Positions 7,683 through 16,040 of a stretch of DNA of 32,138 nucleotides are shown in pieces. Position numbers and translations under genes: made by a program. Numbering within the stretch: the first letter of the stretch is position 1; each line of letters starts with the position of its first letter. The stretch is from Elusimicrobiaceae bacterium (lineage in GTDB: Bacteria > Elusimicrobiota > Elusimicrobia > Elusimicrobiales > Elusimicrobiaceae): assembly GCA_017528825.1 (NCBI GenBank), contig JAFXOI010000010.1, positions 1 to 32,138 on the forward strand. Direction: 5' to 3'. The notes below the pieces were generated by a model that worked only from the letters and a program-made list of their open reading frames with translations, ran no database searches and was not told the origin of the DNA.

Positions 7683-9044
7683 ATGGAAAAAACAGAAAAA
7701 CAAACAGAAGCCAAAACTTCTTTGAAACAAGAACTGAAGATTATTTTTTCTTCCTCCCGTGCTTTTTGGTTGGTAAATTTAGTCAACTTTGGAGACGGGA
7801 TTGCCTATTTTGGTATTTTAACTTTGCTGACGCTTTTTTTGGGTGGTAGTGTGGGCATGAGCGATGCTATGACGGGCATGAGTGTGTCCACCTTCACCGG
7901 ATTAGTGACCCTGTTTATGTTCGGCGGCGGATTTGTATCGGATAAATACGGGGTACGCCGTGCACTAGGCATTGCGTTAACATTTTTATTGGTGGGGCGG
8001 GTATTGCTTGGATTTTCTGCGGTACCGTCCGGTATGGGGATGCCTCAGGTAGGCTATGTCATGTCTTGGGCATCGCTGGTGATTATGGCGATGGGATCCG
8101 GCATTTTACAACCTGCCTTATATGCCGGTGCTAAGGAGTACACCAATCCTAAAGTTTCTGCTATTGCCTTTAGTTTTATTTATGCCATTATGAACTTGGG
8201 TATTGTGTGTGAAAATTTTATTTCCCCCTTCATCCGTACGGATGAAAAATTTATTGGTAATATACACGGCTTAGGTTGGGGCATTATGGGTGTGTTTTTA
8301 ACCTGTACCGCTATCACCGGTGTGTTACTGTTGCTCCATTTAACTTTATTTACCAAGAAGGTGGAAAAAGAGTGCCGCGTAGCAGTGGTCGACGAAGAAT
8401 CCAATCAAAAGAAAACATGGAAACAGCGTTTGAAAGAAATGCCGTTTCGGGATGCGCGCCTGATGTGGTTCGTGTTTATTTTGTTGCCGGTACAAACGCT
8501 TTTTGCGCATCAATTTTTAACGATACCGGATTATGTGTTCCGCGTTTTTCCCGATACGGTAGCTGCAAAATTTGAGTGGATTAACGGAATTAATCCTTTC
8601 ATTATCGTAATCTTTGTGCCGTTGATTGCCATGTTCACGCGCAAAGTAAGTGTGTTCACCATGTTGCTCATCGGTACCAGCATTTCTGCCGCAACCACTT
8701 TCTTATTAATTGGTTCGCACACCACGCTGGCCATGTTGATTGCTTATGTGATTATCTGGTCTTTGGGGGAAGCGGCTTGGTCTTCGCGCTTATACGAATA
8801 TGTAGCCGATTTGGCTCCGGCCGGACAAGTGGGCGCGTATATGGGGCTGGCTAATTTGCCGTGGTTTATGGCTAAGTTCACCACCGGTTTATATTCCGGT
8901 ACCATGCTGGCTCATTTTATCCCAAAAACCGGCCCGCAAAATGCCGGTACCATGTGGCTGATTTACGGATGTATTGCGTGTATTACTCCCGTGGGGTTGT
9001 TACTGACTAAGAAATGGCTTGAAAACCGCCCCAAGGTTTCTTAA
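7683..9044 (+). CDS. MFS transporter (POT/peptide-transporter-like)
   Basis: A 453-residue inner-membrane protein with about 12-14 hydrophobic helices. The start NLVNFGDGIAYFGILTLLTLFL resembles the first helix of proton-dependent oligopeptide (POT) carriers. GGGFVSDKYGVRRALGIA carries the MFS loop 2-3 signature (G-x3-D-[RK]-x-G-x-[RK]-[RK]). A cytoplasmic basic loop around residues 225-250 divides the two halves. Substrate cannot be assigned firmly: the POT-like first helix points to peptides, but the E-x-x-E-R motif of true POT proteins is absent (FGDGIAYFG in its place). It is divergent from the group B hydrogenase gene. The ATG at 7683 has no ribosome-binding site, so it may be translated from a leaderless mRNA; no better downstream start is seen before the first helix. 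Confidence 0.8.
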   Translation: MEKTEKQTEAKTSLKQELKIIFSSSRAFWLVNLVNFGDGIAYFGILTLLTLFLGGSVGMSDAMTGMSVSTFTGLVTLFMFGGGFVSDKYGVRRALGIALTFLLVGRVLLGFSAVPSGMGMPQVGYVMSWASLVIMAMGSGILQPALYAGAKEYTNPKVSAIAFSFIYAIMNLGIVCENFISPFIRTDEKFIGNIHGLGWGIMGVFLTCTAITGVLLLLHLTLFTKKVEKECRVAVVDEESNQKKTWKQRLKEMPFRDARLMWFVFILLPVQTLFAHQFLTIPDYVFRVFPDTVAAKFEWINGINPFIIVIFVPLIAMFTRKVSVFTMLLIGTSISAATTFLLIGSHTTLAMLIAYVIIWSLGEAAWSSRLYEYVADLAPAGQVGAYMGLANLPWFMAKFTTGLYSGTMLAHFIPKTGPQNAGTMWLIYGCIACITPVGLLLTKKWLENRPKVS

Positions 9045-9060
9045 GAAATGCAAGTCGTTT

Positions 9061-9089
9061 TTGTAAGTTAGTCTCTTTTTTTGTAAAAT
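9061..9089 (+). promoter_or_regulatory. Predicted promoter of tRNA-Arg
   Basis: -35 TTGTAA (9061-9066), 17-base spacer, -10 TAAAAT (9084-9089), with the tRNA beginning 11 bases further on. Confidence 0.6.
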
Positions 9090-9100
9090 ATATAGGCAAT

Positions 9101-9172
9101 GCCCCCATAGCTCAATGGATAGAGCACCTGCCTTCTAAGCAGGGGATTACAGTTCGATTCTGTATGGGGGTA
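9101..9172 (+). tRNA. tRNA-Arg (anticodon TCT)
   Basis: A complete cloverleaf of 72 bases: acceptor GCCCCCA/TGGGGGT (with G1-U72 wobble), D stem GCTC/GAGC, anticodon stem CCTGC/GCAGG with loop CTTCTAA (anticodon TCT), T stem TACAG/CTGTA with loop TTCGATT, and discriminator A. The 3' CCA is not encoded. A short T run follows. Confidence 0.96.
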
Positions 9173-9242
9173 TTTTTATTGTTCTGTGTTTCTGCCTCAT
9201 ACAAATGCTACAATAAGAATAGTTCAATGCGTTGGGAGTATT

Positions 9243-10448
9243 ATGGCCAAAAATCTCTCTTTTTCCTATTCCAAAATGGGCATGTATAAAGAATGCCCGC
9301 AGAAATACAAATTCCGTTACGTGCATATGCTGCCCGAACAGCCTAAGTATTATTTTGCTTTTGGGTCTGCCTTGCATGAAGTAATGGAGTATATTTATGA
9401 TCCCAAACATGCCACTTTCCCCTCTCAAGCACAAGCATTAGCATTTTTCAAAAAACATTGGGATAGTACTTCTTTTGACCAAAAGGGGTATGCTTCCATG
9501 GAAAAAGAAGCGTTGGGATTTGAAGAGGGTTGCCGTATTTTGCGGGCTTATTATGATAAACACGCCGCCACGTTTCAACACCCTCTATCTGTGGAAATGA
9601 AAAGCACCTTAGAAATGGACGGTTTGAATTTAATCAGTATTTTGGACCGTATTGATTATCTGGGTGACGGAAAAATTAAAATTTTGGATTATAAAACCGG
9701 TAAAACTGTTCAGCGGGAGCCGGATCAACTCATGATGTACCAAAAGGTGGCCGAGAGTAGCCCGATGGTGCTGCAACTGGTGCAGACATTAGAACCCTCC
9801 GTAAAACAAGTGCGGGTGGAACAGATGAGTTTTTATCACTTGCCCACTTTGCAAGAAATGACCTTCGAGCGCAGTGATGATAAATCTCTTTACGAATTTT
9901 GGCAACGGGTACTGGGCGTGGCGGATTCTATTCGGGAGGGCAAGTTTGCGCCTGCTCCGGATGAGAACAAATGTCGTTGGTGCGATTATCGTAACATTTG
10001 CCCAGTATTTACCGGAAAAGAATATGATGGAGCCGCGGGTTTAAGTGCGAAAATTTTCCCCCCTTCTACTGCTCCGCAAGCAGCCCCTAAAACGGATGAG
10101 GAAGTATTAACGGAAAAAGTAGATCGTTTGGGGAATCTTTTTCAGGAAGAAAAAAAGTTACGCGCCGATGTAATTGCACTCATGGAAAAATTACAATTTC
10201 AACAGCATTTTACCACGCATTTTCATGCGGAACTTGCGCGACAAAAACAGTTGGTCTTTGCAGATAAAGCAAAAACGATAGAGCTGTTGCGCCGCTTGCA
10301 TTTGTTGGGCAAAACCTTAGTGCCTACCCAAAGTACCATTGCGGCTTTGTTGACGGACCCAACGCTATCTGATGAAATGAAAAATGAGTTGCGTGCTTTG
10401 GCCACTGAGCAGGAAAATAAAGAACTTCACATTACCGAGGCAGACTAA
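9243..10448 (+). CDS. PD-(D/E)XK nuclease with Fe-S cluster (RecB/AddB/Cas4-like)
   Basis: A 401-residue protein of the RecB-type nuclease superfamily, expected to cut DNA in repair or recombination. Visible motifs: an N-terminal cysteine (C18 in KECPQKYKFRY), GSALHEVMEY with the motif I histidine (H45), D135 in LDRID, and the catalytic DYK (D149, K151) in LDYKTGK. The C-terminal triad C244-x2-C247-x5-C253 with C18 forms the Fe-S staple known from AddB and Cas4. A ~140-residue helical tail follows. No cas genes or CRISPR array are nearby, so a Cas4 role is not supported. The ATG at 9243 is preferred over upstream in-frame codons because GGGAG precedes it and it opens directly with the conserved SFSYSKMGMYKECP segment. 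It is followed after one base by the next gene and is probably co-transcribed with it. Confidence 0.82.
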   Translation: MAKNLSFSYSKMGMYKECPQKYKFRYVHMLPEQPKYYFAFGSALHEVMEYIYDPKHATFPSQAQALAFFKKHWDSTSFDQKGYASMEKEALGFEEGCRILRAYYDKHAATFQHPLSVEMKSTLEMDGLNLISILDRIDYLGDGKIKILDYKTGKTVQREPDQLMMYQKVAESSPMVLQLVQTLEPSVKQVRVEQMSFYHLPTLQEMTFERSDDKSLYEFWQRVLGVADSIREGKFAPAPDENKCRWCDYRNICPVFTGKEYDGAAGLSAKIFPPSTAPQAAPKTDEEVLTEKVDRLGNLFQEEKKLRADVIALMEKLQFQQHFTTHFHAELARQKQLVFADKAKTIELLRRLHLLGKTLVPTQSTIAALLTDPTLSDEMKNELRALATEQENKELHITEAD

Positions 10449-10449
10449 T

Positions 10450-12375
10450 ATGTGGATTAAAAAACCTAAAAGAACTGATTTTCGCTTAAAACTTTCGATA
10501 ATCTTTATCTTGTTGGCGATGATACTATTCTCGGCGTTTCGTTTGATTTTATATGTTTTGTATCATTCCACTTTCTCTTCCTTGACAACGTCCGCTATTT
10601 GGAGTGCCTTTTTGAATGGGATGCGCTTTGACTTAAGCATGGTGGCCTTGTTTATGGGACCGGTTATTTTGCTGTTGAATTTGCCGGTCAATTCGGTGCG
10701 TTATGTGAAGTACTGCGTGTTGTTTCTAATCACAGAGCTTATTGTAATGAGCGGTTTCTTAATCGCAGATTTAATTTATTTTCCATACGTAAAACGACAT
10801 ATTGCAGAAGAGATTTTGCAAGTTTCTGCCGACTGGGGATTTGTAATACACTTTGCTTTGACAAAAGCGCTGTTACCTTTGCTCATTTTGTTTGTTTTGT
10901 TTATTTTAGCCGGTATTTGGGTGCATAAAGTTTTTAAATATCGTTATATTTTTGATCCGTATTATGCAAAAGGAGAATTGCTCAAATTAGGAGCATGCAT
11001 TCTCTTTATTTTGTTGGGCATTCGAGGCCATTTGGGCACCGGCAAACCAATCGGCATTGCAGATGTTTACCAATATGCTCCTTCCCCTGCGGCGGCGGCA
11101 CTTACGTTAAATGGCGTTTTTACCGCTTATCAAGTCGGACGAAAGGGAAGCGTAGATATTCAGAATGATTTTCCGGTAGAAAAAGCATTTTCCATTGCAC
11201 AACAACAATTTATCGGAGCTAATGAAAAAGTAGAAGATCCGACGTACCCGTTGATGCGCCGTCCAGTAAAACCTTCTAAAGCCCAAGACATTAATATCTT
11301 TATCGTATTGTTAGAAGGATGGCATCCCTATTATGTGGATTCTCTATCGGGAAATCATTTTGGGGTAACGCCCGTATTTGATGAAATTGTAAAGAACGGT
11401 GTGAATTTTACCAATGCCTATGCGGTAGGGTTGCGCAGTATTTTTGGTTTTGCCGGTGTTTTGGCCAGTGTGCCTTTGGTGCCGGGACTACCGATGTTTG
11501 GCTATGGGTTAGAATTATCTAGTTTTTTCCGTTTCCCCGGTGTTTTGGCTGAGAAAGGATGGTATCCGTTCTTTGCCCAAACTTCACACCGAGATTCATA
11601 CCGATTGTGTTCTTTGGCTTCTTATTTAGGAGTGCAAGGTAGTTACGGTTGGGAAGATATGAAAGAGCTCCTGCCTTATATCGATCGCGCTCCGTTTGGC
11701 TATGACTACGATGGATTGATGTTCGGGGCGGACCAAGTCAAGACACATTTGCCTAAGCAAGTGATGGGGATGGTATTTACGGGCATTACACATTCTCCGT
11801 TTGCTCGCACGTTACCGCAATTTGATAAATATAAGGGCAAAACATGGGACGATCAATTTAAGAATACGCTCTATTTTGCAGATTGGTCCATCGGTGAATT
11901 GTTAAAAAGAGCCCAAGAAGAAGGATGGTTTGATAATACGATTTTCGTGTTTGTCTCGGATCATACTTCCGGCGGACCGGATTCAGATTCCCTGTATAAT
12001 AAATTCCGCATTCCATTGGTATTTTACGCTCCTAAAATATTCGAACCGCGTACCATCGATTATGTGGTTTCTCAATTAGATATTGTTCCCACTTTATATG
12101 ATTTAGTCGGTTTAGACGTGCCTTATACGGCTTTTGGGCGCAATATGTTCGATAACACTCATGCGGATCAACGCGTGGCTTTAGTATCTGAAGGAGTAAA
12201 TATCGGGTTGATTACAAAACAAGGAGCGTTACGCCACAGCCGTAAACAAATTTTATCAGTCGAAAAATTAGCTCCGGATTTTGATGAAAAACAAGCGGAA
12301 GAAACCTTGCTGGCTTTAGATAAAACAGCCTACACGCTACTTAAAAATAATACATGGTATAAAGATGAACAATAA
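10450..12375 (+). CDS. LtaS/sulfatase-family membrane phosphotransferase
   Basis: A 641-residue inner-membrane enzyme with about five N-terminal helices (roughly 14-38, 60-80, 88-110, 131-158, 180-193) and a large extracytoplasmic sulfatase-fold domain from about 280. Ligands match lipoteichoic acid synthase: E289 in LLEGW, a nucleophile position in GLRSIFG (S330, where LtaS has Thr), and D504-H505 in SDHTSGG. H448 in GITHSP is also typical. LtaS and MdoB-type relatives transfer glycerol phosphate (or phosphoethanolamine) from lipid to a surface glycan or polymer. In a Gram-negative-type cell the likely target is a periplasmic glycan or LPS, but this is inference. The ATG at 10450 (GAGG upstream) is chosen over earlier in-frame starts because they overlap the nuclease. 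It overlaps the next gene by 11 bases. Confidence 0.85.
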   Translation: MWIKKPKRTDFRLKLSIIFILLAMILFSAFRLILYVLYHSTFSSLTTSAIWSAFLNGMRFDLSMVALFMGPVILLLNLPVNSVRYVKYCVLFLITELIVMSGFLIADLIYFPYVKRHIAEEILQVSADWGFVIHFALTKALLPLLILFVLFILAGIWVHKVFKYRYIFDPYYAKGELLKLGACILFILLGIRGHLGTGKPIGIADVYQYAPSPAAAALTLNGVFTAYQVGRKGSVDIQNDFPVEKAFSIAQQQFIGANEKVEDPTYPLMRRPVKPSKAQDINIFIVLLEGWHPYYVDSLSGNHFGVTPVFDEIVKNGVNFTNAYAVGLRSIFGFAGVLASVPLVPGLPMFGYGLELSSFFRFPGVLAEKGWYPFFAQTSHRDSYRLCSLASYLGVQGSYGWEDMKELLPYIDRAPFGYDYDGLMFGADQVKTHLPKQVMGMVFTGITHSPFARTLPQFDKYKGKTWDDQFKNTLYFADWSIGELLKRAQEEGWFDNTIFVFVSDHTSGGPDSDSLYNKFRIPLVFYAPKIFEPRTIDYVVSQLDIVPTLYDLVGLDVPYTAFGRNMFDNTHADQRVALVSEGVNIGLITKQGALRHSRKQILSVEKLAPDFDEKQAEETLLALDKTAYTLLKNNTWYKDEQ

Positions 12376-13822
12376 TATAATTATTACCTTAGATCAAGGA
12401 AGTTCTTCTTCCCGTGCTTTAGCTATAGACGGCACAGGCCGTGTGGTGGCGCAGGCAGCCCGTACCTTGCAAACTATTCGCCCTGCAGAGGGATTAGCGG
12501 AAATAGATGCGTCCTCTTTACTAGCGGATCAATTAGCTGTTTTACGTGAGGTATGTGCTCAAATTACTAATCGTCGCGTTGCGGCATTGTCCGTGGCTAC
12601 CCAACGTTCCACTATCGTTTTTTGGGATCGTATAACCGGTCAGCCGTTAGGGCCTGCATTAAGTTGGCAAGACGGCCGGGCTGCTTCTTTGATGCCGCAA
12701 ATTACCATTTCTCAGGAAATAGTGCACCAACTTACCGGTTTATATAAAACTCCTTTTTATTCAGCAGCTAAAATTACGTGGGCTTTGCAACATATTCCAG
12801 CTGTATCTGAGGCAGCTCAATCGGGGCGTTTGTGCATTGGGCCGGTGGCTTCGTATTTGATATGGCATTTGACGGGCGGTAAGGTGTTTGCGTGTGACCC
12901 GACTTTAGCTCAACGTATGTTGCTATTTAATATGAACACGCTTACGTGGGATGATCAGTTGCTGAGTGCTTTTTCCGTGCCGAAAAATTGCTTGCCCCAA
13001 ATTAAAAAGACTGCTGATGATTATGGGGAATGGATTTATCAGGATACTTCTATTCCTATACGGGTTTGTGTCGGGGATCAACAAGCCGCTTTGGTTGCTT
13101 TGCAAGTCAAAAAGGGCGAAAGTTGTATCAATTATGGTACGGGAGCCTTTTTTATGCACAATACCGGCAGTAAATTGCATTTATTGGCGGGTTTATTAAC
13201 TTCAGTAGCAGCTACTGAGTCTTCAATGGGCGCTTGTGAGTACTTGCTGGAAGGTCCTGTTAATGCGTGTGGTACTTTATTGGATTGGCTACAAAAAATT
13301 GGTTTTGATTTTTCCGTAAAAGAACTGGATGACTTATGCCAACAGGCAAAAGCGCCGATTGATTTTTTGCCGGCTTTGGGCGGATTGGGAGCACCTTATT
13401 GGAAATTTGATTCTTCCGTCGTAATGGCCGGTTTTTTCCCGCAAACTACACGCGCAGATGTGGCGGCCGGAGCCGTGCGTTCTTTGGCATATTTGTTGGC
13501 AGATATTGTATTTTATGTTGCTAAGTCCGGTGTAAAGAGTACGAACATTAAAGTGACCGGTGGGTTATCGCAAAATCTTTCCTTGCTTACCGCACAAGCG
13601 GATATTCTTCAAACCCCGCTTATCCCTTGCGCAGAAACGGAAGGGACGGCTCTGGGGGCCGCTATGCTGGCCGCTAAAGAGCTGACATGGGATATTTCTT
13701 CTTGGCAAACCAATCGTCTGTTGCCGGCCATTACACCTCGTATAGACGCAACGACCGCTCAAAAGTGCTATCAGCATTGGCAGGCATTTTTGCAGTGGAG
13801 TCTTCAACATCCTAAGGCTTAA
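12365..13822 (+). CDS. FGGY-family carbohydrate kinase, glycerol kinase-like
   Basis: A 485-residue two-domain ATP-dependent sugar/polyol kinase. The N-terminus TLDQGSSSSRALAID is the phosphate-1 loop, very close to glycerol kinase (DQGTTSSR). TQRSTIVFWD corresponds to the substrate-binding NQRET region but has Ser for Glu, and SWQDGRA replaces WQCRRT. CVGDQQAAL and the GTGAF phosphate-2 loop contain the catalytic-Asp region and ATP site, and VTGGLSQN is the C-terminal adenosine motif. Length matches GlpK (about 500). The substitutions in the glycerol pocket mean glycerol is likely but not certain; xylulose or another polyol is possible. The start codon lies inside the 3' end of the phosphotransferase gene with no strong ribosome-binding site, pointing to translational coupling and a shared pathway around glycerol phosphate. 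Confidence 0.82.
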   Translation: MNNNIIITLDQGSSSSRALAIDGTGRVVAQAARTLQTIRPAEGLAEIDASSLLADQLAVLREVCAQITNRRVAALSVATQRSTIVFWDRITGQPLGPALSWQDGRAASLMPQITISQEIVHQLTGLYKTPFYSAAKITWALQHIPAVSEAAQSGRLCIGPVASYLIWHLTGGKVFACDPTLAQRMLLFNMNTLTWDDQLLSAFSVPKNCLPQIKKTADDYGEWIYQDTSIPIRVCVGDQQAALVALQVKKGESCINYGTGAFFMHNTGSKLHLLAGLLTSVAATESSMGACEYLLEGPVNACGTLLDWLQKIGFDFSVKELDDLCQQAKAPIDFLPALGGLGAPYWKFDSSVVMAGFFPQTTRADVAAGAVRSLAYLLADIVFYVAKSGVKSTNIKVTGGLSQNLSLLTAQADILQTPLIPCAETEGTALGAAMLAAKELTWDISSWQTNRLLPAITPRIDATTAQKCYQHWQAFLQWSLQHPKA

Positions 13823-13830
13823 TAAAAAAA

Positions 13831-13848
13831 CCCCGCTTTTCAGCGGGG
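13831..13848. terminator. Bidirectional terminator between FGGY kinase and ankyrin gene
   Basis: CCCCGC / GCGGGG stem with TTTTCA loop between convergent genes, flanked by a T tract for the minus strand (TTTTTTT) and a weaker one for the plus strand. The loop is identical to that of the terminator at 1108-1137. Confidence 0.8.
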
Positions 13849-13867
13849 CTCTTTATGTATGAAGAAA

Positions 13868-15640
13868 TTACTGTGCCATTTGTTGATCTAACTCTTGCAT
13901 CTTGGCGTTAACAGTTTCTTGTATTTGAGCTTCTTTTTTGGCCTTTGCTTCGTCGAGTTGTTTTTGTAAAGCAGCCAATTCTTCATCTTGTTGCGTCATT
14001 TCTTGTTCCACTTGTTGGCGGATCGCTTGACGTTGTTGTTCAAGTTGTTCTTTTTGTAGTTGCTTTACCACGGCTTCTTCTTCTTCCAACTGACGTTCTA
14101 AATTGCGAATTTCTTCTAATTTTTCGTCTGCTACAACTTGGGCTTGCTCACGCAATTTTGCTTGTTCTTCATTTGCCAAGGCTTGGGCGGCGGCGCGAGC
14201 TTTTAATTGTCCTTGTAAGACGGTGCTTTTCTTAACTTGTAGTACTTTCATTACCGGCGATTCCGGCATATACGCAGCGGCTAAGGTAAAGGCATCTTGG
14301 CCTGTTTTGTTGGAAGCGGATAAATCAACGTCTTGCTTTACCAGTAACAATGCCGCCTTTTCATTTTGATTTTTAATTGCATGCATAAGCGGAGTATTTC
14401 CCATCTCATCTTGAGCATTCAAATCCGCACCTTTATCGATGAACCATTGCACCGCATCTGAACCTTGAGCAGTGGCATACATTAAGGCAGTTTTTCCGTG
14501 TGCGTCGGCCGCATTGATATCAAAGTATTTCGGAGCCAAAAACTGCAGAGCGGGAATGTTTTGTGCTTGCGCGGCGGCCATAAATACAGTTTGACCGTTT
14601 TTATCGGTAGCCTGTAAATCTGCTCCCAAGCGAATCAACTGTTTCAGTAAACTAATTTGACCGTTCTCGGCGGCATAAAATACGGCGGTGCGTCCTTCCT
14701 TATCTTGCAGGTTTATGTTTGCTCCGTTATTTACTAAGAGTTGTGCTGCACGTTCCTGTCCGGCGGCTGCCGCAGAAGCTAAAGCAGAAAGGCCATTGGT
14801 CGGATTTTGGTAATCCGGATTTGCTTTGTATTTGAGCAATACCTTAATGTTATCCTCGGCGCCATTTTTGGCCGCGTAAATCAGCGGGGTATTACCGGTG
14901 TTATCGGGTAAATTAATAGCGCGATTATTTTGGCTGACCAAAGATTCCGTCAATTTTTTATCATTGGCTGGCATGGCGTGCAGGAGGGCAGTTTTTCCTA
15001 AATCATCTTTAGCTGTGGGGTCTGCACCGTTAGCAAGCAGGTATCCTACTACTTCTCGGTTGCCGGCCGCAGCGGCAGCAATCAATGGAGTCACACCATA
15101 GCTGGAGGGTGTATTAATGGAGGCTCCCCCTTCTTCAATCAGCTTTTTGATAATTTCCATATTCCCTTTTTCTGCGGCAATAGTGAGCGGCGTGATGCCC
15201 GCGTAGTTACGTTCGTTGACATCTACGTTGGCATAGATAAGCGTGCGGACACGGTCCGCATCATTGGTTTTAATAGCGCGCACCAACGAAGTATCATACA
15301 CGTATTTAGTTTTAGCCAACTCGGGCTTTTCCCCTAAAATGTTGCCATGATAATCAGGAGAAGTGGTACCAAAAATCGTTCCGCGATAAATGTCTCCGGT
15401 ATCATTTTGGCGATTGATATTTTTATTTTGTCCCAACACCGTTCCGCGGTAAATGTCTCCGGGAATGCTGGAGCGAGCAGCTTCTTCTTCTGCCGTGTGA
15501 GATTTTTTGGTTTCTTCGGCGGGTTCTAACCCTTTGATGTATACGGGTTTACCGTCTACATAAATAATGTCGGGTTCTTCCGCATGTACAAAAGGAACTA
15601 AGCACAAAGACAACAACAACGTCCAAGATAATTTATTCAT
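13868..15640 (-). CDS. Secreted ankyrin-repeat protein with C-terminal coiled coil
   Basis: A 590-residue exported protein. Residues 1-20 form a Sec signal peptide (basic start, Leu-rich core, VHA|EE cleavage). Two GDIYRGT repeats lie near 60-90. From about 110 to 460 there are roughly ten ankyrin repeats of 33 residues (recurrent G.TPL..AA..G / LL..GAD). From about 475 to the end the sequence is almost purely Glu/Gln/Lys/Ala and should form a long coiled coil. It probably acts in the periplasm or outside as a protein-binding scaffold; the partner is unknown. The ATG at 15640 is chosen over the one 12 bases upstream because GGAGGA lies directly before it and the signal peptide then starts properly. 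The gene is monocistronic, with a -10 box at 15660-15665. Confidence 0.85.
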   Translation of the reverse strand: MNKLSWTLLLSLCLVPFVHAEEPDIIYVDGKPVYIKGLEPAEETKKSHTAEEEAARSSIPGDIYRGTVLGQNKNINRQNDTGDIYRGTIFGTTSPDYHGNILGEKPELAKTKYVYDTSLVRAIKTNDADRVRTLIYANVDVNERNYAGITPLTIAAEKGNMEIIKKLIEEGGASINTPSSYGVTPLIAAAAAGNREVVGYLLANGADPTAKDDLGKTALLHAMPANDKKLTESLVSQNNRAINLPDNTGNTPLIYAAKNGAEDNIKVLLKYKANPDYQNPTNGLSALASAAAAGQERAAQLLVNNGANINLQDKEGRTAVFYAAENGQISLLKQLIRLGADLQATDKNGQTVFMAAAQAQNIPALQFLAPKYFDINAADAHGKTALMYATAQGSDAVQWFIDKGADLNAQDEMGNTPLMHAIKNQNEKAALLLVKQDVDLSASNKTGQDAFTLAAAYMPESPVMKVLQVKKSTVLQGQLKARAAAQALANEEQAKLREQAQVVADEKLEEIRNLERQLEEEEAVVKQLQKEQLEQQRQAIRQQVEQEMTQQDEELAALQKQLDEAKAKKEAQIQETVNAKMQELDQQMAQ

Positions 15641-15659
15641 AATTTCCTCCATTGCTTAT

Positions 15660-15665
15660 ATTATA
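15660..15665 (-). promoter_or_regulatory. -10 box of the ankyrin gene
   Basis: Minus-strand TATAAT 19 bases before the chosen ATG. No convincing -35 is visible at 16-18 bases. Confidence 0.4.
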
Positions 15666-15786
15666 GCAAGAGCAGATAAATTTTGACACGAAAATTTTCA
15701 AGATTTTTCCGATATTGCTATTTAATAGTATAAAAAGATTATATAAAAATAGTACAAAAAATTTTTATTTATGATTAGAAAATTTT

Positions 15787-15816
15787 TTGCATATTTTGCT
15801 TCTGGATTGTTATGAT
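15787..15816 (+). promoter_or_regulatory. Predicted promoter of a candidate small RNA
   Basis: -35 TTGCAT (15787-15792), 18-base spacer, -10 TATGAT (15811-15816). Predicted start near 15823. No open reading frame follows; the transcript would run into two hairpins and a terminator. Confidence 0.5.
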
Positions 15817-15822
15817 AAAAAT

Positions 15823-15906
15823 ATACAATTTCTCCCCCCAGAACCTTTCGATTTACCCCCCGATAGGTTCTGACAAAAGAGCAGGGTACATCCCCCTGCT
15901 CTTTTT
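15823..15906 (+). ncRNA. Candidate small RNA with C-rich loops
   Basis: An ~84-base transcription unit with no coding potential. It has a single-stranded 5' part containing a run of six C, hairpin 1 (AGAACCT 15840-15846 / AGGTTCT 15865-15871) whose loop holds a second six-C run, and hairpin 2, a 12-bp terminator stem whose loop side holds more C residues. A promoter precedes it and a T tract ends it. C-rich unpaired motifs are typical of trans-acting sRNAs that bind G-rich ribosome-binding sites. No known family is recognised, and the function is inference. Confidence 0.5.
15875..15906 (+). terminator. Strong rho-independent terminator of the candidate sRNA
   Basis: Perfect 12-bp stem (AAAAGAGCAGGG / CCCTGCTCTTTT) with a 7-base loop and T run. 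No annotated gene ends here, so it implies an unannotated transcript. Confidence 0.85.
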
Positions 15907-15999
15907 ATCTAATACTCCCCGCTATGTGCAAGATTCTATAAATACTATTTTAACCGTAATTTCCGCGTTTCTGTGCCGGGAATAGATACTATTATTTAC

Positions 16000-16027
16000 A
16001 TACTTTTTCTAGCCGTAGAAAAAGTAT
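16000..16027. repeat. Short perfect inverted repeat
   Basis: A 12-bp perfect inverted repeat (ATACTTTTTCTA / TAGAAAAAGTAT) with a 4-base loop (GCCG). No T tract follows it outside the stem. It is part of the non-coding stretch between the sRNA and the pilin at 16291. Confidence 0.75.
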
Positions 16028-16040
16028 ATAAAAAGACTCT

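Noticed and set aside
9243-10448. Cas4 with an associated CRISPR system
   Set aside because: The Fe-S nuclease motifs are shared with AddB and other RecB-type proteins, the protein is about twice the usual Cas4 length, and no repeat-spacer array or cas gene is in the window.
15683-15688. TTGACA -35 box on the plus strand
   Set aside because: No -10 hexamer lies 16-18 bases downstream and no gene or RNA begins there; the sRNA has a better promoter 100 bases further on.
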